Below, in pieces: positions 49,515 through 58,333 of a stretch of DNA of 64,000 nt. Within the stretch, counting starts at the first letter, position 1; every line of letters starts with the position of its first letter. The notes under the pieces are model-generated. The model saw only the letters and a list, made by a program, of their open reading frames with translations. It did no database searches and was not told the DNA's origin. The DNA is from Streptomyces hyaluromycini (GTDB lineage: Bacteria > Actinomycetota > Actinomycetes > Streptomycetales > Streptomycetaceae): the NCBI RefSeq assembly GCF_002217755.1, contig NZ_BCFL01000021.1:416860-480859 (forward strand), given 5' to 3'. The position numbers and the translations under genes were made by a program.

Positions 49515-50602
49515 GCGTCCTCCAACTGGTCTTCGCCGGGCTGCTGGTCCTGGCCAACGGCTTCTTCGTCGGCGCCGAGTTCGCCCTCGTCTCCGTCCGC
49601 CGCAGCCAGATCGAGCCCCTGGGCACGGCCCGGGCCCGCCAGGTCCTCTACGGCCTGGAACGCCTCCCGCAGATGATGGCCGCGGCCCAGTTCGGCATCA
49701 CCGTCTGCTCGCTGACGCTGGGCGCGGTGGCCGAACCCACGGTGGCCCACCTGCTGGAGCCGCTGTTCGAGGCCGTCCACCTGCCCGACGACATGATCCA
49801 CCCGCTGGGCTATGTGATCGCGCTCGCCGCGGTCGTCTTCTTCCACCTGGTCATCGGCGAGATGGTGCCGAAGAATCTCGCGATGGCGGCGCCGGAGAAG
49901 GCGGCGCTGTGGCTGAGCCCCGGCCTGGTGGCGTTCGCCCGTGTGTGCCGGCCGATCACGGTCGCCCTCGGCGCCTGCGCCCAGGGCATCCTGAAGCTCT
50001 TCCGGGTGGAGCCGAAGGACGAGGTCGAGGCCGTCGTCACCAGCGAGCAGCTCAACCGGCTCCTGGAGGACTCCGGCCAGGCGGGTCTCCTCGACCCCGA
50101 GGAGCAGGAGCGCCTGGAGGACGCGCTGGAACTGGGCTCCCGCCCGGTGACGGACGTGCTTCTGCGCCGCGAGTCCCTGATCACGGTCCCGCCGTCGGTC
50201 ACCCCGGGCCAGATCGTCGAGCTCACCGCGCGCACCGGCTACTCCCGCTTCCCGGTCGCGGCCGAGTCCGGCGCCTTCATGGGCTACGTGCACGTGAAGG
50301 ACGTACTCGACCTGGAGGACTCGGACCGGGCGGTGCCGCAGCAGATATGGCGGCCGATGACGACGTTGCGGGCCGAGCTGCCCCTGGACGACGCGCTGAC
50401 GGTGATGCGCCGGGCGGCGACCCACCTGGCCCAGGTGGCCGACGCGAACGGCAGGGTGCTGGGCCTGGCGGCGCTGGAGGACGTCCTGGAGCTGCTGGTC
50501 GGCGAGGTGACGGACCCGGCACACCGGGATCAGCCGACAACACCGCCGAGAACTCCGGAGCCGAGGGCGAGCGGGGAGCCGGAGGAAGTGACGGTGGGCT
50601 GA
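49511..50602 (+). CDS. CNNM/CorC-like membrane protein with CBS domains (2)
   Basis: A 363-aa paralogue of the preceding protein: DUF21 helices (LVFAGLLVLANGFFVGAEFA, AAAQFGITVCSLTLGAVAEP, VFFHLVIGEMVPKNLAMAAP) and two CBS domains (residues about 210-330). It lacks the C-terminal CorC domain of the first, so the pair may work as a heteromer. ATG 49511 overlaps the upstream stop. It is followed by repeat copy B. Confidence 0.92.
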   Translation: MSVLQLVFAGLLVLANGFFVGAEFALVSVRRSQIEPLGTARARQVLYGLERLPQMMAAAQFGITVCSLTLGAVAEPTVAHLLEPLFEAVHLPDDMIHPLGYVIALAAVVFFHLVIGEMVPKNLAMAAPEKAALWLSPGLVAFARVCRPITVALGACAQGILKLFRVEPKDEVEAVVTSEQLNRLLEDSGQAGLLDPEEQERLEDALELGSRPVTDVLLRRESLITVPPSVTPGQIVELTARTGYSRFPVAAESGAFMGYVHVKDVLDLEDSDRAVPQQIWRPMTTLRAELPLDDALTVMRRAATHLAQVADANGRVLGLAALEDVLELLVGEVTDPAHRDQPTTPPRTPEPRASGEPEEVTVG

Positions 50603-50617
50603 GCGTTGCGGGGAGCT

Positions 50618-50779
50618 GCGGGCGGGTGGGGGCTGGCCGCGCAGTTCCCCGCGCCCCTTACGGGGCGCTGCCCAGCCGCTCCTCTCACAGCCACCCAGCT
50701 GCGGGCAGGCGTGCCGCAGGGCGGCACGGGTGGGCGCAGCGGCACCCTGCCAGCGCCGGTAAGCGTCCCCCCGCCCCCA
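50618..50779 (-). repeat. Dispersed intergenic repeat element, copy B
   Basis: The reverse complement matches 6253-6424 over nearly its full length, with both hairpins conserved. Read on the minus strand it begins directly behind the stop of the AAA ATPase gene, just as copy A begins behind rsmB. Confidence 0.85.
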
Positions 50780-50780
50780 G

Positions 50781-52643
50781 CTACATCCCGGCTGCCGGAT
50801 CCTGCGGCCCCCGCCCCGACAGCACCTCCCCGTACGCCTGCATCAGGTCCGGCAGTCGCAACGTCGCCAGGTCGTCCCGCGACAGCACCCCCGGATACGC
50901 GGACAACCGCAGATCCCGGTACGCACAGCTCTTCTCGTACAGCGTCCGCAGAAACCGCCCGTTGCCCAGCTCGTCGATCCAGCCCTGGTCCACCACGTGC
51001 CCGGCGATCGACCGCAGCTCCTCCAGCGCCTCCTCGTCCCACGCGTCCCCGTTCTCGGCGGCCAGCACCTCGCCGATCGAGGTCAGTTCGAGGGGGCGGT
51101 AGGAGGGAAAGTCCACGCGGGTCGTGAAGCGGGAGGACAGCCCAGGGTTGGCGGCCAGCAGGCGGTCCATGCCCTCGGGGTAGCCGGCCAGGATCACCAC
51201 CAGGTGGTCGCGGTTGTCCTCGGCCCGCTTCAGCAGCACCTGCAGCGCCTCGTCGCCGTACGCGTCCCCCTTTCCGTAGCCGGAGTTGGAGAGTGAGTAG
51301 GCCTCGTCGACGAACAGCACCCCGCCGATCGCGGAGTCGATCAGCTCGTTCGCCTTCACGGCGGTCTGGCCCAGGTACTCACCGACCAGGTCGGCGCGCT
51401 GGGCCTCCACCAGGTGGTCGCCGCCCAGCAGCCCCAGCGCGTAGAACACCCGGCCCAGGATGCGGGCGACGGTGGTCTTCCCGGTGCCCGACGGCCCGGA
51501 GAAGACGAAGTGGCGTTTCGGCGGCTGTACCGGCAGCCCCTGCCCGGCCCGCAACCGGGCCATGTTCAACTGCGCGGACAGCGCCTTGACCTGCCGCTTC
51601 ACGGGCTCAAGACCGACCATGCGCTCCAGCTCGGCGAGCGCCTCCTCAAGTAACGCGGGGTCGGTCGGCCCGGCCGGCAGCGGAGGCGACGGCACGACCT
51701 TCTCGCGCACCGCCGGGTCGATCACCGACGGCATCGCCCCGGCCGGCGGCTCCGGTTCCCCGAACCGCAGATCCCGCCCCTCGGTGCCGAAGAGCGGGTC
51801 GAGCATGTCGGGCCCGTCCACGACGTCCTGCCCGGCGCCGGTGAGGGTGATCGCCGCGAAGTCGGCCGTGTCGTCGTACCCGTCGCCCTCGGCTATCGCG
51901 GCCAGGCGCGCGGAGGTGTCCATGAAGGCGGGGTCGACGCGGTGCACGGCCCGGTAGAGGGGGAGCGCGGCGGCGCTGCGGCCGGTGCCCTCGTGCGCCC
52001 GCGCCAGCCAGTAGCGCAGCTCCTTGCGCTGCGGCTGCTCGCTGCGGCACCGCATCAGCGCCGCGGAGAGCAGCGGTTCGGCCTGGCCGTACATTTCGAG
52101 GCGGACCCGGGCCATGCCGCCGAACAGGCCCGCCTCGATGCCGAGCATGGGGTCGTCGAGGAGCGGGTCGGTGTGCCGTATCAGCTGCTCCCAGTCCTTG
52201 ACCAGGTAGGCCCGGCAGGCGTGCAGGAAGCGGACCTGGGGGTCGGCGTCCACCGGCGGGAGCCCGGCGAGGGCCCGGTCGAGCTCCGGGACGTGCCGGC
52301 CGTCCAGCCAGTGCGAGGCGTGGGCGAGCAGGAGGTCGCGCGGGCTCTCGAGCACCGGCTGCACCCACCAGCCCAGCCAGTACCAGGAGTTGAGCGTGCG
52401 GCGATGCCGGCCGCGCTGTTCGCCGAAACGGTCCCGGTGCCGGAACATCCGCAGCAGTGCGGTCGTCGTGTCGACGCGCAACGCGTGCAGCCCGAGCCAG
52501 CCGTCGGCCATCCCGGGATCCATCCGCACCGCGGTGCGGAACTCCTCCTCGGCCTGCGGATAGGCGCCCATCGTGTAGGCGTCCACGCCTCGCAGCCAGG
52601 CGAGGTCGGCCGGGGCCTCGGGGCCCTGCGTGCCGAAATCCAT
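50781..52643 (-). CDS. AAA ATPase (CbbX/EccA type) with N-terminal TPR-like region; contains a TTA codon
   Basis: A 620-aa protein. Residues 1-300 are helical repeats (YPQAEEEFRTAVRMDPGMAD, GRSAAALPLYRAVHRVDPAF), typical of EccA-like ATPases. The AAA domain has Walker A SGPSGTGKTTVARIL (383-390 for the loop), Walker B GGVLFVDEAYSL and the sensor/arginine region GLSSRFTTRVDFPSYRPLEL. Leu331 is encoded by TTA (51653-51651), which makes translation depend on bldA tRNA in streptomycetes. ATG 52643. No other type VII secretion genes are nearby, so a role in protein remodelling is a guess. Confidence 0.9.
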   Translation of the reverse strand: MDFGTQGPEAPADLAWLRGVDAYTMGAYPQAEEEFRTAVRMDPGMADGWLGLHALRVDTTTALLRMFRHRDRFGEQRGRHRRTLNSWYWLGWWVQPVLESPRDLLLAHASHWLDGRHVPELDRALAGLPPVDADPQVRFLHACRAYLVKDWEQLIRHTDPLLDDPMLGIEAGLFGGMARVRLEMYGQAEPLLSAALMRCRSEQPQRKELRYWLARAHEGTGRSAAALPLYRAVHRVDPAFMDTSARLAAIAEGDGYDDTADFAAITLTGAGQDVVDGPDMLDPLFGTEGRDLRFGEPEPPAGAMPSVIDPAVREKVVPSPPLPAGPTDPALLEEALAELERMVGLEPVKRQVKALSAQLNMARLRAGQGLPVQPPKRHFVFSGPSGTGKTTVARILGRVFYALGLLGGDHLVEAQRADLVGEYLGQTAVKANELIDSAIGGVLFVDEAYSLSNSGYGKGDAYGDEALQVLLKRAEDNRDHLVVILAGYPEGMDRLLAANPGLSSRFTTRVDFPSYRPLELTSIGEVLAAENGDAWDEEALEELRSIAGHVVDQGWIDELGNGRFLRTLYEKSCAYRDLRLSAYPGVLSRDDLATLRLPDLMQAYGEVLSGRGPQDPAAGM

Positions 52644-52920
52644 CACGTCCCCCACAAACCGTGCCCCCGTGGTTGGCCCCCGGGCTCCCCCCGATGGCCG
52701 CCGTTGGTCGAACCGCTGTGCCGCGGACCGGAGTTGCAGGTGCGCGAAGCAGCCGTTCGAAGGTCGCACCGAGGGCATCGTACCTGCGGTTCCACCGCCC
52801 GCCGAAGGGTGCCGCACAGGCCGTTTGGCGAGGTGGGGGCAGACAGGGCGCACACGGCATGGTGACCGAGGGTGAGCAGAAGGGCGCACGCGGCGCACAC
52901 AAAAGGGGTAAAGGGCAGAA

Positions 52921-52958
52921 CGAAGCCCCCGATCACGGGGGAACAACCGGGGGCTTCG
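52921..52958. terminator. Hairpin in the gap between AAA and kinase genes
   Basis: CGAAGCCCCC and GGGGGCTTCG form a perfect 10-bp stem with an 18-base loop. It lies 116 bases past the kinase-like gene on the minus strand and likely ends it. The remaining parts of the 430-base gap 52644-53073 show nothing else clear. Confidence 0.7.
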
Positions 52959-53073
52959 CGTCTGCAGGGCGGCCCTCAATGGCCGCACATTCAGAACGTA
53001 AGTCCTGTACGGCCCCCGGGTCAAGCCGAGTTGAGGTACTCGGGCAACTTCCTGGAGGCGCTTCTTCACAAGT

Positions 53074-53694
53074 TCAGCACACAGCGGACGGTCCATCACG
53101 GTGGGTGACGACCTGGTCCGGTCCAACCGTCTTCACCAGCCCCGGCAGCACCTCATATCCCTTCTGTGACTGTGTCACCAGAAGGTCGGCGTACGGCCTT
53201 GAGGGGTCCTCGGAAAAGTGTTCGCGTTCCGCCCTGACCCACTCGGCCCAGAAGTCCCGCTGTTCCTCGCCGTCCCGTGCCCTGCCCCGCGTCCAGGACT
53301 CCTCGTGCGGCAGCTCCATCCACAGCAGCCGCGCCAGAAAGGGGCGCAGTGCCCGGCGGCCGGCACCGACGCCCTCGACGAGGATCACCGGGGCCGGTGG
53401 CAGCGGGCGGGGCGGGCCGAAGCTGCGGGTGCGCCAGTCGTAGGGGGAGTAGTGCGCGGTCCCGCCGTGGCCGAGCGGTTCGATCACCTGGGTCAGCAGA
53501 CGGCCGGTCCAGGCGAAGAGCTCCTCGTGGCTGGCGATGTCGTCGAGGTGCAGCACCGGCGCTCCGCCCAGGGCGGTGGCCAACTGTCCGGCGAACGTGG
53601 TCTTCCCGGACCCGGCGTGCCCGTCGACGCCGACGAGGCGGACCGGGCCGCAGGAGGGCGGCAGGGCCCGGAGTGCTGAGGCGAGGTGGTGAAT
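53074..53694 (-). CDS. Uridine-kinase-like P-loop NTPase without a canonical start codon
   Basis: A uridine-kinase-like protein of about 206 aa. The P-loop is GVDGHAGSGKTTFAGQLA and is followed by LGGAPVLHLDDIASHEELFA, PYDWRTRSFGPP, VILVEGVGAGRRALRPFL and a C-terminal EVLPGLVKTVGPDQVVTH. The frame upstream of the P-loop (AIHHLASALRALPPSCGPVR) looks coding, but I find no in-frame ATG, GTG or TTG before it. The first ordinary start is a TTG at 53583, which would remove the P-loop. I give the ATT at 53694 as the most likely initiation codon, by comparison with the expected family start. A mutation or sequence error is the alternative. Confidence 0.65.
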   Translation of the reverse strand: MHHLASALRALPPSCGPVRLVGVDGHAGSGKTTFAGQLATALGGAPVLHLDDIASHEELFAWTGRLLTQVIEPLGHGGTAHYSPYDWRTRSFGPPRPLPPAPVILVEGVGAGRRALRPFLARLLWMELPHEESWTRGRARDGEEQRDFWAEWVRAEREHFSEDPSRPYADLLVTQSQKGYEVLPGLVKTVGPDQVVTHRDGPSAVC

Positions 53695-53939
53695 GGCCGT
53701 TCCCGGGTGAGCTGTGGTGTGGGGTGTTTTCCGGAAACATTCTAGTAGTGCGGCGCATAGCGGGCGTCCGCGGCCCAGAGGAAGTCGCGGCTTGAACTAA
53801 TTTCTGGCCGTTCTCCACCGCCCCCATTAATATTTCCGACCGGCTGACCGATATGTCGACCTCGCGTGTTTCCGGCGCGCCCGCCCCTGAGTAGGGTGCC
53901 TTCAGCGCACACGCGTCGAACGGGGACGGACAGGGGAAG

Positions 53940-54890
53940 ATGGCCGCGGAGTTATTCGAGGGGCAGTACGTATGGCATCCGGCGGCCGACGACCGCTTGC
54001 TCGCGAGCGTATACGTGGACGTGCGCGCCGGAAGATATCTGAGTGCCCGTGAGGCGCTGGCCGAGACGCGCGCCGACTTCGCCCTGCGCGCCCACCGCTG
54101 CCTGGTCCTCGCCTCCGAGGCGGCCGGCACCGACCTGGTGGAGCGGTGGCTGGCCGAGGAACCGGGCCCCGAGTCCACGCTGATGTGGGCCCGGGTGGCC
54201 GTGCAGCGGGCGATCCGGGCGGCCGACGCCCGTGACGAGCGGGCCGAGGCGCTGGAGCGGATCGCCCTCGCCGCCTGCGACCGGGCCAGTGCCATGAACC
54301 CCGCCGACCCCACGCCCTGGGCCGCCAAGCTGGCCATGGCCCGGCTGCACCGCCCGCACGACCCCGCCCCCGGCGGCCTGCTGACCTCCCCGCCAGGCCC
54401 CTGGCGGCTGTTCGCGCACACCCTCGCCCTCGACCCCTGGCACCGCGAGGCCCACCACCGCTTCCTGTCCTTCTTCTTCACCCGGTACGGCGGCTCGGTC
54501 AACGCGGCCTGGGACGTCGCCGCCTTCCTCGCCCAGCGGGCCCCCGCCGGCTCGGCGCTGCGACTGCTGCCACTGGTCGCGCTGGTGGAGAGCCACAACC
54601 CCACCCAGCTGCTCGCCGAGCGGGTCTGGGAACAGCCGCAGTGGCGCAGCACCGCGTTGTCGATCTACCACAACTGGCTGCCCACGGTGGCCGGATACCG
54701 CTTCACCCCGGTGCTCGACCTGGCCTACCTCGCGCACGCGCTGGTCATGGCCCGGTGCGAGTTCGAGGCCCGGGCGGTCTTCACGGCCATGGGGCCGTAC
54801 GCCTCACGCATGCCCTGGAGCGTCTTCGGCGAACCGGCCGACCAGCTCTCCCGGGCCCGCCGCGCCTGCGGCCTGCCCATCCCCTCCTAG
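53940..54890 (+). CDS. Conserved hypothetical protein with early TTA codon
   Basis: A 316-aa soluble, helix-rich protein that I do not recognise by function. It has repeated helix pairs reminiscent of TPR proteins (LLASVYVDVRAGRYLSAREA, AHRCLVLASEAAGTDLVERW, LDLAYLAHALVMARCEFEAR). Codon 5 is TTA (53952-53954), so its translation should depend on bldA. A GGACAGGGGAAG stretch precedes the ATG. The upstream 245 bases are unusually A/T-rich (for example CATTAATATTTCC), which suggests a regulated promoter. An APC permease follows after 22 bases and may be coupled to it. Confidence 0.82.
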   Translation: MAAELFEGQYVWHPAADDRLLASVYVDVRAGRYLSAREALAETRADFALRAHRCLVLASEAAGTDLVERWLAEEPGPESTLMWARVAVQRAIRAADARDERAEALERIALAACDRASAMNPADPTPWAAKLAMARLHRPHDPAPGGLLTSPPGPWRLFAHTLALDPWHREAHHRFLSFFFTRYGGSVNAAWDVAAFLAQRAPAGSALRLLPLVALVESHNPTQLLAERVWEQPQWRSTALSIYHNWLPTVAGYRFTPVLDLAYLAHALVMARCEFEARAVFTAMGPYASRMPWSVFGEPADQLSRARRACGLPIPS

Positions 54891-54912
54891 AGTCCTAGAG
54901 AAAGGCTGGCAC

Positions 54913-56424
54913 GTGTCAGAACGCACAGCGGACCCCGTCCCGCTCGACGACGACGCGACCCTGCACGCGATGGGTTATCCGCGGAAACTCACCCGCCGAT
55001 TCCAGGCGTTCGACAATTTCGCCATCTCCTTCACCATCATCAATATCCTCTCCGGAATTTTCTCGTCCTTCGGATTCGGTATGAACGCGGGCGGCCCCCG
55101 CATTCTCGTGTTCGGCTGGATCGGCGTCTGCGTGATGGTGCTGTGCATCGGCGCCGCCATGGCGGAAGTGGCCTCCGCATATCCGACGAGCGGCGCCCTG
55201 TATTTCTCCGCCGGCAAACTCGCCAAACGGCACAAGGGTGCCTGGTCCTGGTACACGGGCTGGCTGAACTTCGTGGGCCAGATCGGCGGCACCGCGGCCA
55301 CCGGCTACGCGGCCGCCACCTTCATCCAGGCCTTCGTCGCCCTCCAGTGGCCCTCGTACACGCCGACCACTCACCAGACGGTCCTGATCACGGCCCTGAT
55401 CATCGTCGTCCAGGGCCTCGCCAACACCTACACCGTGCAGCTCGTCGCCGTACTGAACCGGATTTCCGTCTGGTGGCTGCTGATCGGACTCGTGGTGATC
55501 GTGAGCACACTGATCGTGATGCCGGGCCACCACCAGTCCGCGTCCTTCGTGACGCATTTCGTGAACAACACCGGCTTCACCAACGGCCTTTACGGCGGCC
55601 TGCTCGGGCTCCTGGTCACCAGCTGGACCTTCACCGGCTTCGACGGCAGCTTCCACATGTCCGAGGAAACCGTCCAGGCGACCGTCAACGCCCCCAGAGG
55701 GATCATCCGGTCCATCGGCTATTCGGCGATCACCGGCCTGGTCCTGATGCTCGCGCTGGTCTACAGCATCGGCGACTACGCCAAGGTGGCGAGCTCCTCC
55801 GCGCCGCCCGTCCAGATCCTCATCGACGGACTGGGCATGGGCTGGGCCAAGGCGATGCTGCTCGTCGTCATCGGCGCCATGCTCTTCTGCGGCCTCGCCA
55901 ACCTCACCAGCAACACCCGGCAGATCTTCGCCTTCTCCCGGGACGGCGCCATGCCCGGCTCCCGTCTGTGGCACTCGGTCTCGCCCCGCACCCGGACCCC
56001 CGTCAAGGCCGTCTGGCTCGCGGTGGCCTGCTCGGTCGCCCTGGTGGTGCCGGGCTGGTGGTCGCACACGGCGTTCACCGCGATCGTCAGCGTCAACGTC
56101 GTCGGCCTGTTCCTCGCCTATGCCGTGCCGGTGTTCCTGCGGCTGCGCCTGGGCGACGACTTCCAGCCGGGGCCGTGGAACCTGGGCCGCTGGAGCAGGC
56201 CGGTCGGCTGGCTGGCGGTGACCTGGATCCTGCTCAGCAGCGTCCTGTTCATGCTGCCGCAGGCCTCGCCGATCACCGTCGACTCGTTCAACTACGCGCC
56301 GATCGCGCTGGCCGCGGTCCTGGTCGTGGCCACGGTCTGGTGGTTCGCCACCGCCCGCCGCCGCTTCCAGGGCCCGGTCAGCTACGGCCGCCCCGACGAG
56401 GTCGCCGCGATGGACCTCATCTGA
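54913..56424 (+). CDS. Amino acid permease (APC superfamily, ACT/GABA type)
   Basis: A 503-aa permease with about 12 helices. The N-terminus MGYPRKLTRRFQAFDNFAIS and the block FTGFDGSFHMSEETVQATVN are typical of the amino acid/choline/GABA transporters. The initial 130 bases use more A/T-ending codons than the surroundings. The GTG at 54913 follows GAGAAAGG. A rho-independent-type hairpin stands 38 bases behind the stop. Substrate unknown. Confidence 0.92.
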   Translation: MSERTADPVPLDDDATLHAMGYPRKLTRRFQAFDNFAISFTIINILSGIFSSFGFGMNAGGPRILVFGWIGVCVMVLCIGAAMAEVASAYPTSGALYFSAGKLAKRHKGAWSWYTGWLNFVGQIGGTAATGYAAATFIQAFVALQWPSYTPTTHQTVLITALIIVVQGLANTYTVQLVAVLNRISVWWLLIGLVVIVSTLIVMPGHHQSASFVTHFVNNTGFTNGLYGGLLGLLVTSWTFTGFDGSFHMSEETVQATVNAPRGIIRSIGYSAITGLVLMLALVYSIGDYAKVASSSAPPVQILIDGLGMGWAKAMLLVVIGAMLFCGLANLTSNTRQIFAFSRDGAMPGSRLWHSVSPRTRTPVKAVWLAVACSVALVVPGWWSHTAFTAIVSVNVVGLFLAYAVPVFLRLRLGDDFQPGPWNLGRWSRPVGWLAVTWILLSSVLFMLPQASPITVDSFNYAPIALAAVLVVATVWWFATARRRFQGPVSYGRPDEVAAMDLI

Positions 56425-56461
56425 GCAGTCCGGACGGATCCGGTCCGAACGGTCCGAAGGA

Positions 56462-56485
56462 GGCCCCGGCGACCGCGCCGGGGCC
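56462..56485 (+). terminator. Terminator after the APC permease
   Basis: A perfect 10-bp stem GGCCCCGGCG/CGCCGGGGCC with a 4-base loop, followed by CTTTC. Confidence 0.8.
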
Positions 56486-56624
56486 CTTTCGGTGGACGAG
56501 ACCAATATTGGTGGGCGTGGCATGAGCGGAAGTGCTGGCAGGGGCATGGCGCCTGCTCCATAGTTGCCCCACAGCCTCTTGCTCCGGATCAGCCGTGACG
56601 CGCACACCTGGGGGTCCTCCACCC

Positions 56625-58064
56625 ATGAGCAGAGCCGAACAGCCGTCCCGCAGAACCGTTCTGGCAGCCGCCGCCTCCGTCGCGGCGGCTGCCGTGGCCC
56701 AGGGCGTGGTCCCCGCGGTGCCCGCGGTCGCCGCGCCGGAGACCGACGCCGACGAGACCGCCCGGACCGAGACCCGCCGGACCGGGAGCGGCCGGACCGG
56801 GAGCGGCCGGACCGGCCACGGCCGGGACGGCACCCGCCCGATCGACTACCGCTCCTGGACGACCTACAGCGACTGGAAGACCGGCACCGTCAAGGGCGTC
56901 GGCGCCGTCGCCGGCGACCGGCCCGGCGTGGTGATCGGCACCCCGGCCGGCACCACCTCCTACACCGACCCGCACACCGGCACCACCGGCACCTGGGAGT
57001 ACGCCACCTGGACCGGCCCGGTGCACCGGCCGGCCGTCCCCGCCACCGAGACCATCGCCTCCTGGAACGCGGACACCCCGGCCGGCACCTGGATCAAGGT
57101 CGAGCTGCACGGCACCTACTCCGACGGCACCGACACCCCCTGGTACGTGATGGGCCGCTGGGCGGCCGGCGACCAGGACATCAAGCGGACCTCGGTGGAC
57201 GGCCAGACGGACGGCAAGAGCACCATCTGGACCGACACCTTCGCCATCGACGACGCCACCACGGGCCTGCGCCTCGCCTCGTACCAGCTGCGCCTGACCC
57301 TCTACCGCAAGCCCGGCACCAAGCTCACCCCGACCGTCTGGCGGCTCGGCGCCATGGCCTCCGACATCCCGGACCGCTTCACCGTCCCCGCCTCCACCCC
57401 GGGCCTGGCCCAGGAACTCAAGGTCCCGCGCTACTCCCAGGAGATCCACAAGGGCCAGTACCCCGAGTACGACAACGGCGGCGAGGCCTGGTGCAGCCCC
57501 ACCTCCTCGCAGATGATCGTCGAGTACTGGGGCGGCCGCCCCACCCCCACGCAGCTGGCCTGGGTCGACCCGTCGTACACCGACCCCCAGGTCTGCTACG
57601 CGGCCCGCTACACCTACGACTACCAGTACGGCGGGTGCGGCAACTGGCCCTTCAACGCCGCCTACGCGTCGACGTACCTGGACCTCCAGGGCGTGATAAC
57701 GCGACTGGCCTCGCTCACCGACCTGGAGACCCTGATCGCGGCCGGCATCCCGGCCATAACGTCACAGTCGTTCCTCGCGTCGGAGCTGACCGGTGCCGGA
57801 TACGGCACCTCCGGGCACCTGATGACCGTGATCGGCTTCACCGCGGACGGCGACGTGATCGCCAACGACCCGTTCTCGGCCACCGACGACGCGGTCCGAC
57901 GGGTCTATCTGCGGCGGGAGTTCGAGAACATCTGGCTGCGGACCAAGCGGTACAACGCCAGTGGCAAGGTCGTCTCCGGCACCGGGGGCGTCTGCTATCT
58001 GTACTTCCCGGCCTGTCCGACCGCGGCCCAGCTCAAGGCTCTCGCGGCGGTCGGCGTGCGCTGA
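56625..58064 (+). CDS. Secreted C39-type cysteine peptidase family protein, Tat exported
   Basis: A 479-aa exported protein. The Tat signal is SRRTVLAAAASVAAAAVAQG, cut near VAA. A short low-complexity stretch with three RTGxG units follows. The C-terminal 190 residues form a papain-like C39 domain: Cys in EAWCSPTSSQMIVEYW, His in GTSGHLMTVIGFT and Asp in VIANDPFSAT. The middle part (residues 80-290) is a beta-rich domain of unknown role. ATG 56625. It may process exported peptides or cell-wall proteins, but no substrate is evident nearby. Confidence 0.86.
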   Translation: MSRAEQPSRRTVLAAAASVAAAAVAQGVVPAVPAVAAPETDADETARTETRRTGSGRTGSGRTGHGRDGTRPIDYRSWTTYSDWKTGTVKGVGAVAGDRPGVVIGTPAGTTSYTDPHTGTTGTWEYATWTGPVHRPAVPATETIASWNADTPAGTWIKVELHGTYSDGTDTPWYVMGRWAAGDQDIKRTSVDGQTDGKSTIWTDTFAIDDATTGLRLASYQLRLTLYRKPGTKLTPTVWRLGAMASDIPDRFTVPASTPGLAQELKVPRYSQEIHKGQYPEYDNGGEAWCSPTSSQMIVEYWGGRPTPTQLAWVDPSYTDPQVCYAARYTYDYQYGGCGNWPFNAAYASTYLDLQGVITRLASLTDLETLIAAGIPAITSQSFLASELTGAGYGTSGHLMTVIGFTADGDVIANDPFSATDDAVRRVYLRREFENIWLRTKRYNASGKVVSGTGGVCYLYFPACPTAAQLKALAAVGVR

Positions 58065-58076
58065 CCGGGCACGACG

Positions 58077-58103
58077 GCGGCCCCCGGGCACCCCGGGGGC
58101 CGC
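58077..58103. terminator. Hairpin after the peptidase gene
   Basis: GCGGCCCCCGG and CCGGGGGCCGC, 11-bp perfect stem, 5-base loop, 12 bases behind the stop. Confidence 0.75.
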
Positions 58104-58160
58104 TGTCCTGTGACCAAGCTCTCCGCCGCAAAAGCCGCAATCAATGGCATGGTGGACGTC

Positions 58161-58301
58161 ATGACCACGCACTCCGCCACCACCGCCCGTGCCCGTACCG
58201 GCGGCCCCAAGGACGACGGCCCGAAGGTTCTGGAACACGTCATGGGCTGGACCCTTGTCGTGGTCATCGCCATGTTGGTAACTCAACTCGGTCTGCTGTG
58301 A
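58161..58301 (+). CDS. Small single-span membrane protein
   Basis: A 46-aa protein with a polar N-terminus (TTHSATTARARTGGPKDDGP) and one C-terminal transmembrane helix (GWTLVVVIAMLVTQLGLL). It has no known domain. ATG 58161 follows GGTGGACG; an in-frame GTG at 58110 would add 17 residues. Small proteins like this are conserved in streptomycetes; function unknown. Confidence 0.6.
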   Translation: MTTHSATTARARTGGPKDDGPKVLEHVMGWTLVVVIAMLVTQLGLL

Positions 58302-58333
58302 CCTGACCCACGACCCGACCTGACATACTGCGG

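Noticed and set aside
52921..53073. A possible tRNA near the GAAGCCCCC hairpin
   Set aside because: No cloverleaf, TTC-loop motif or acceptor pairing could be drawn; it is a simple terminator stem.
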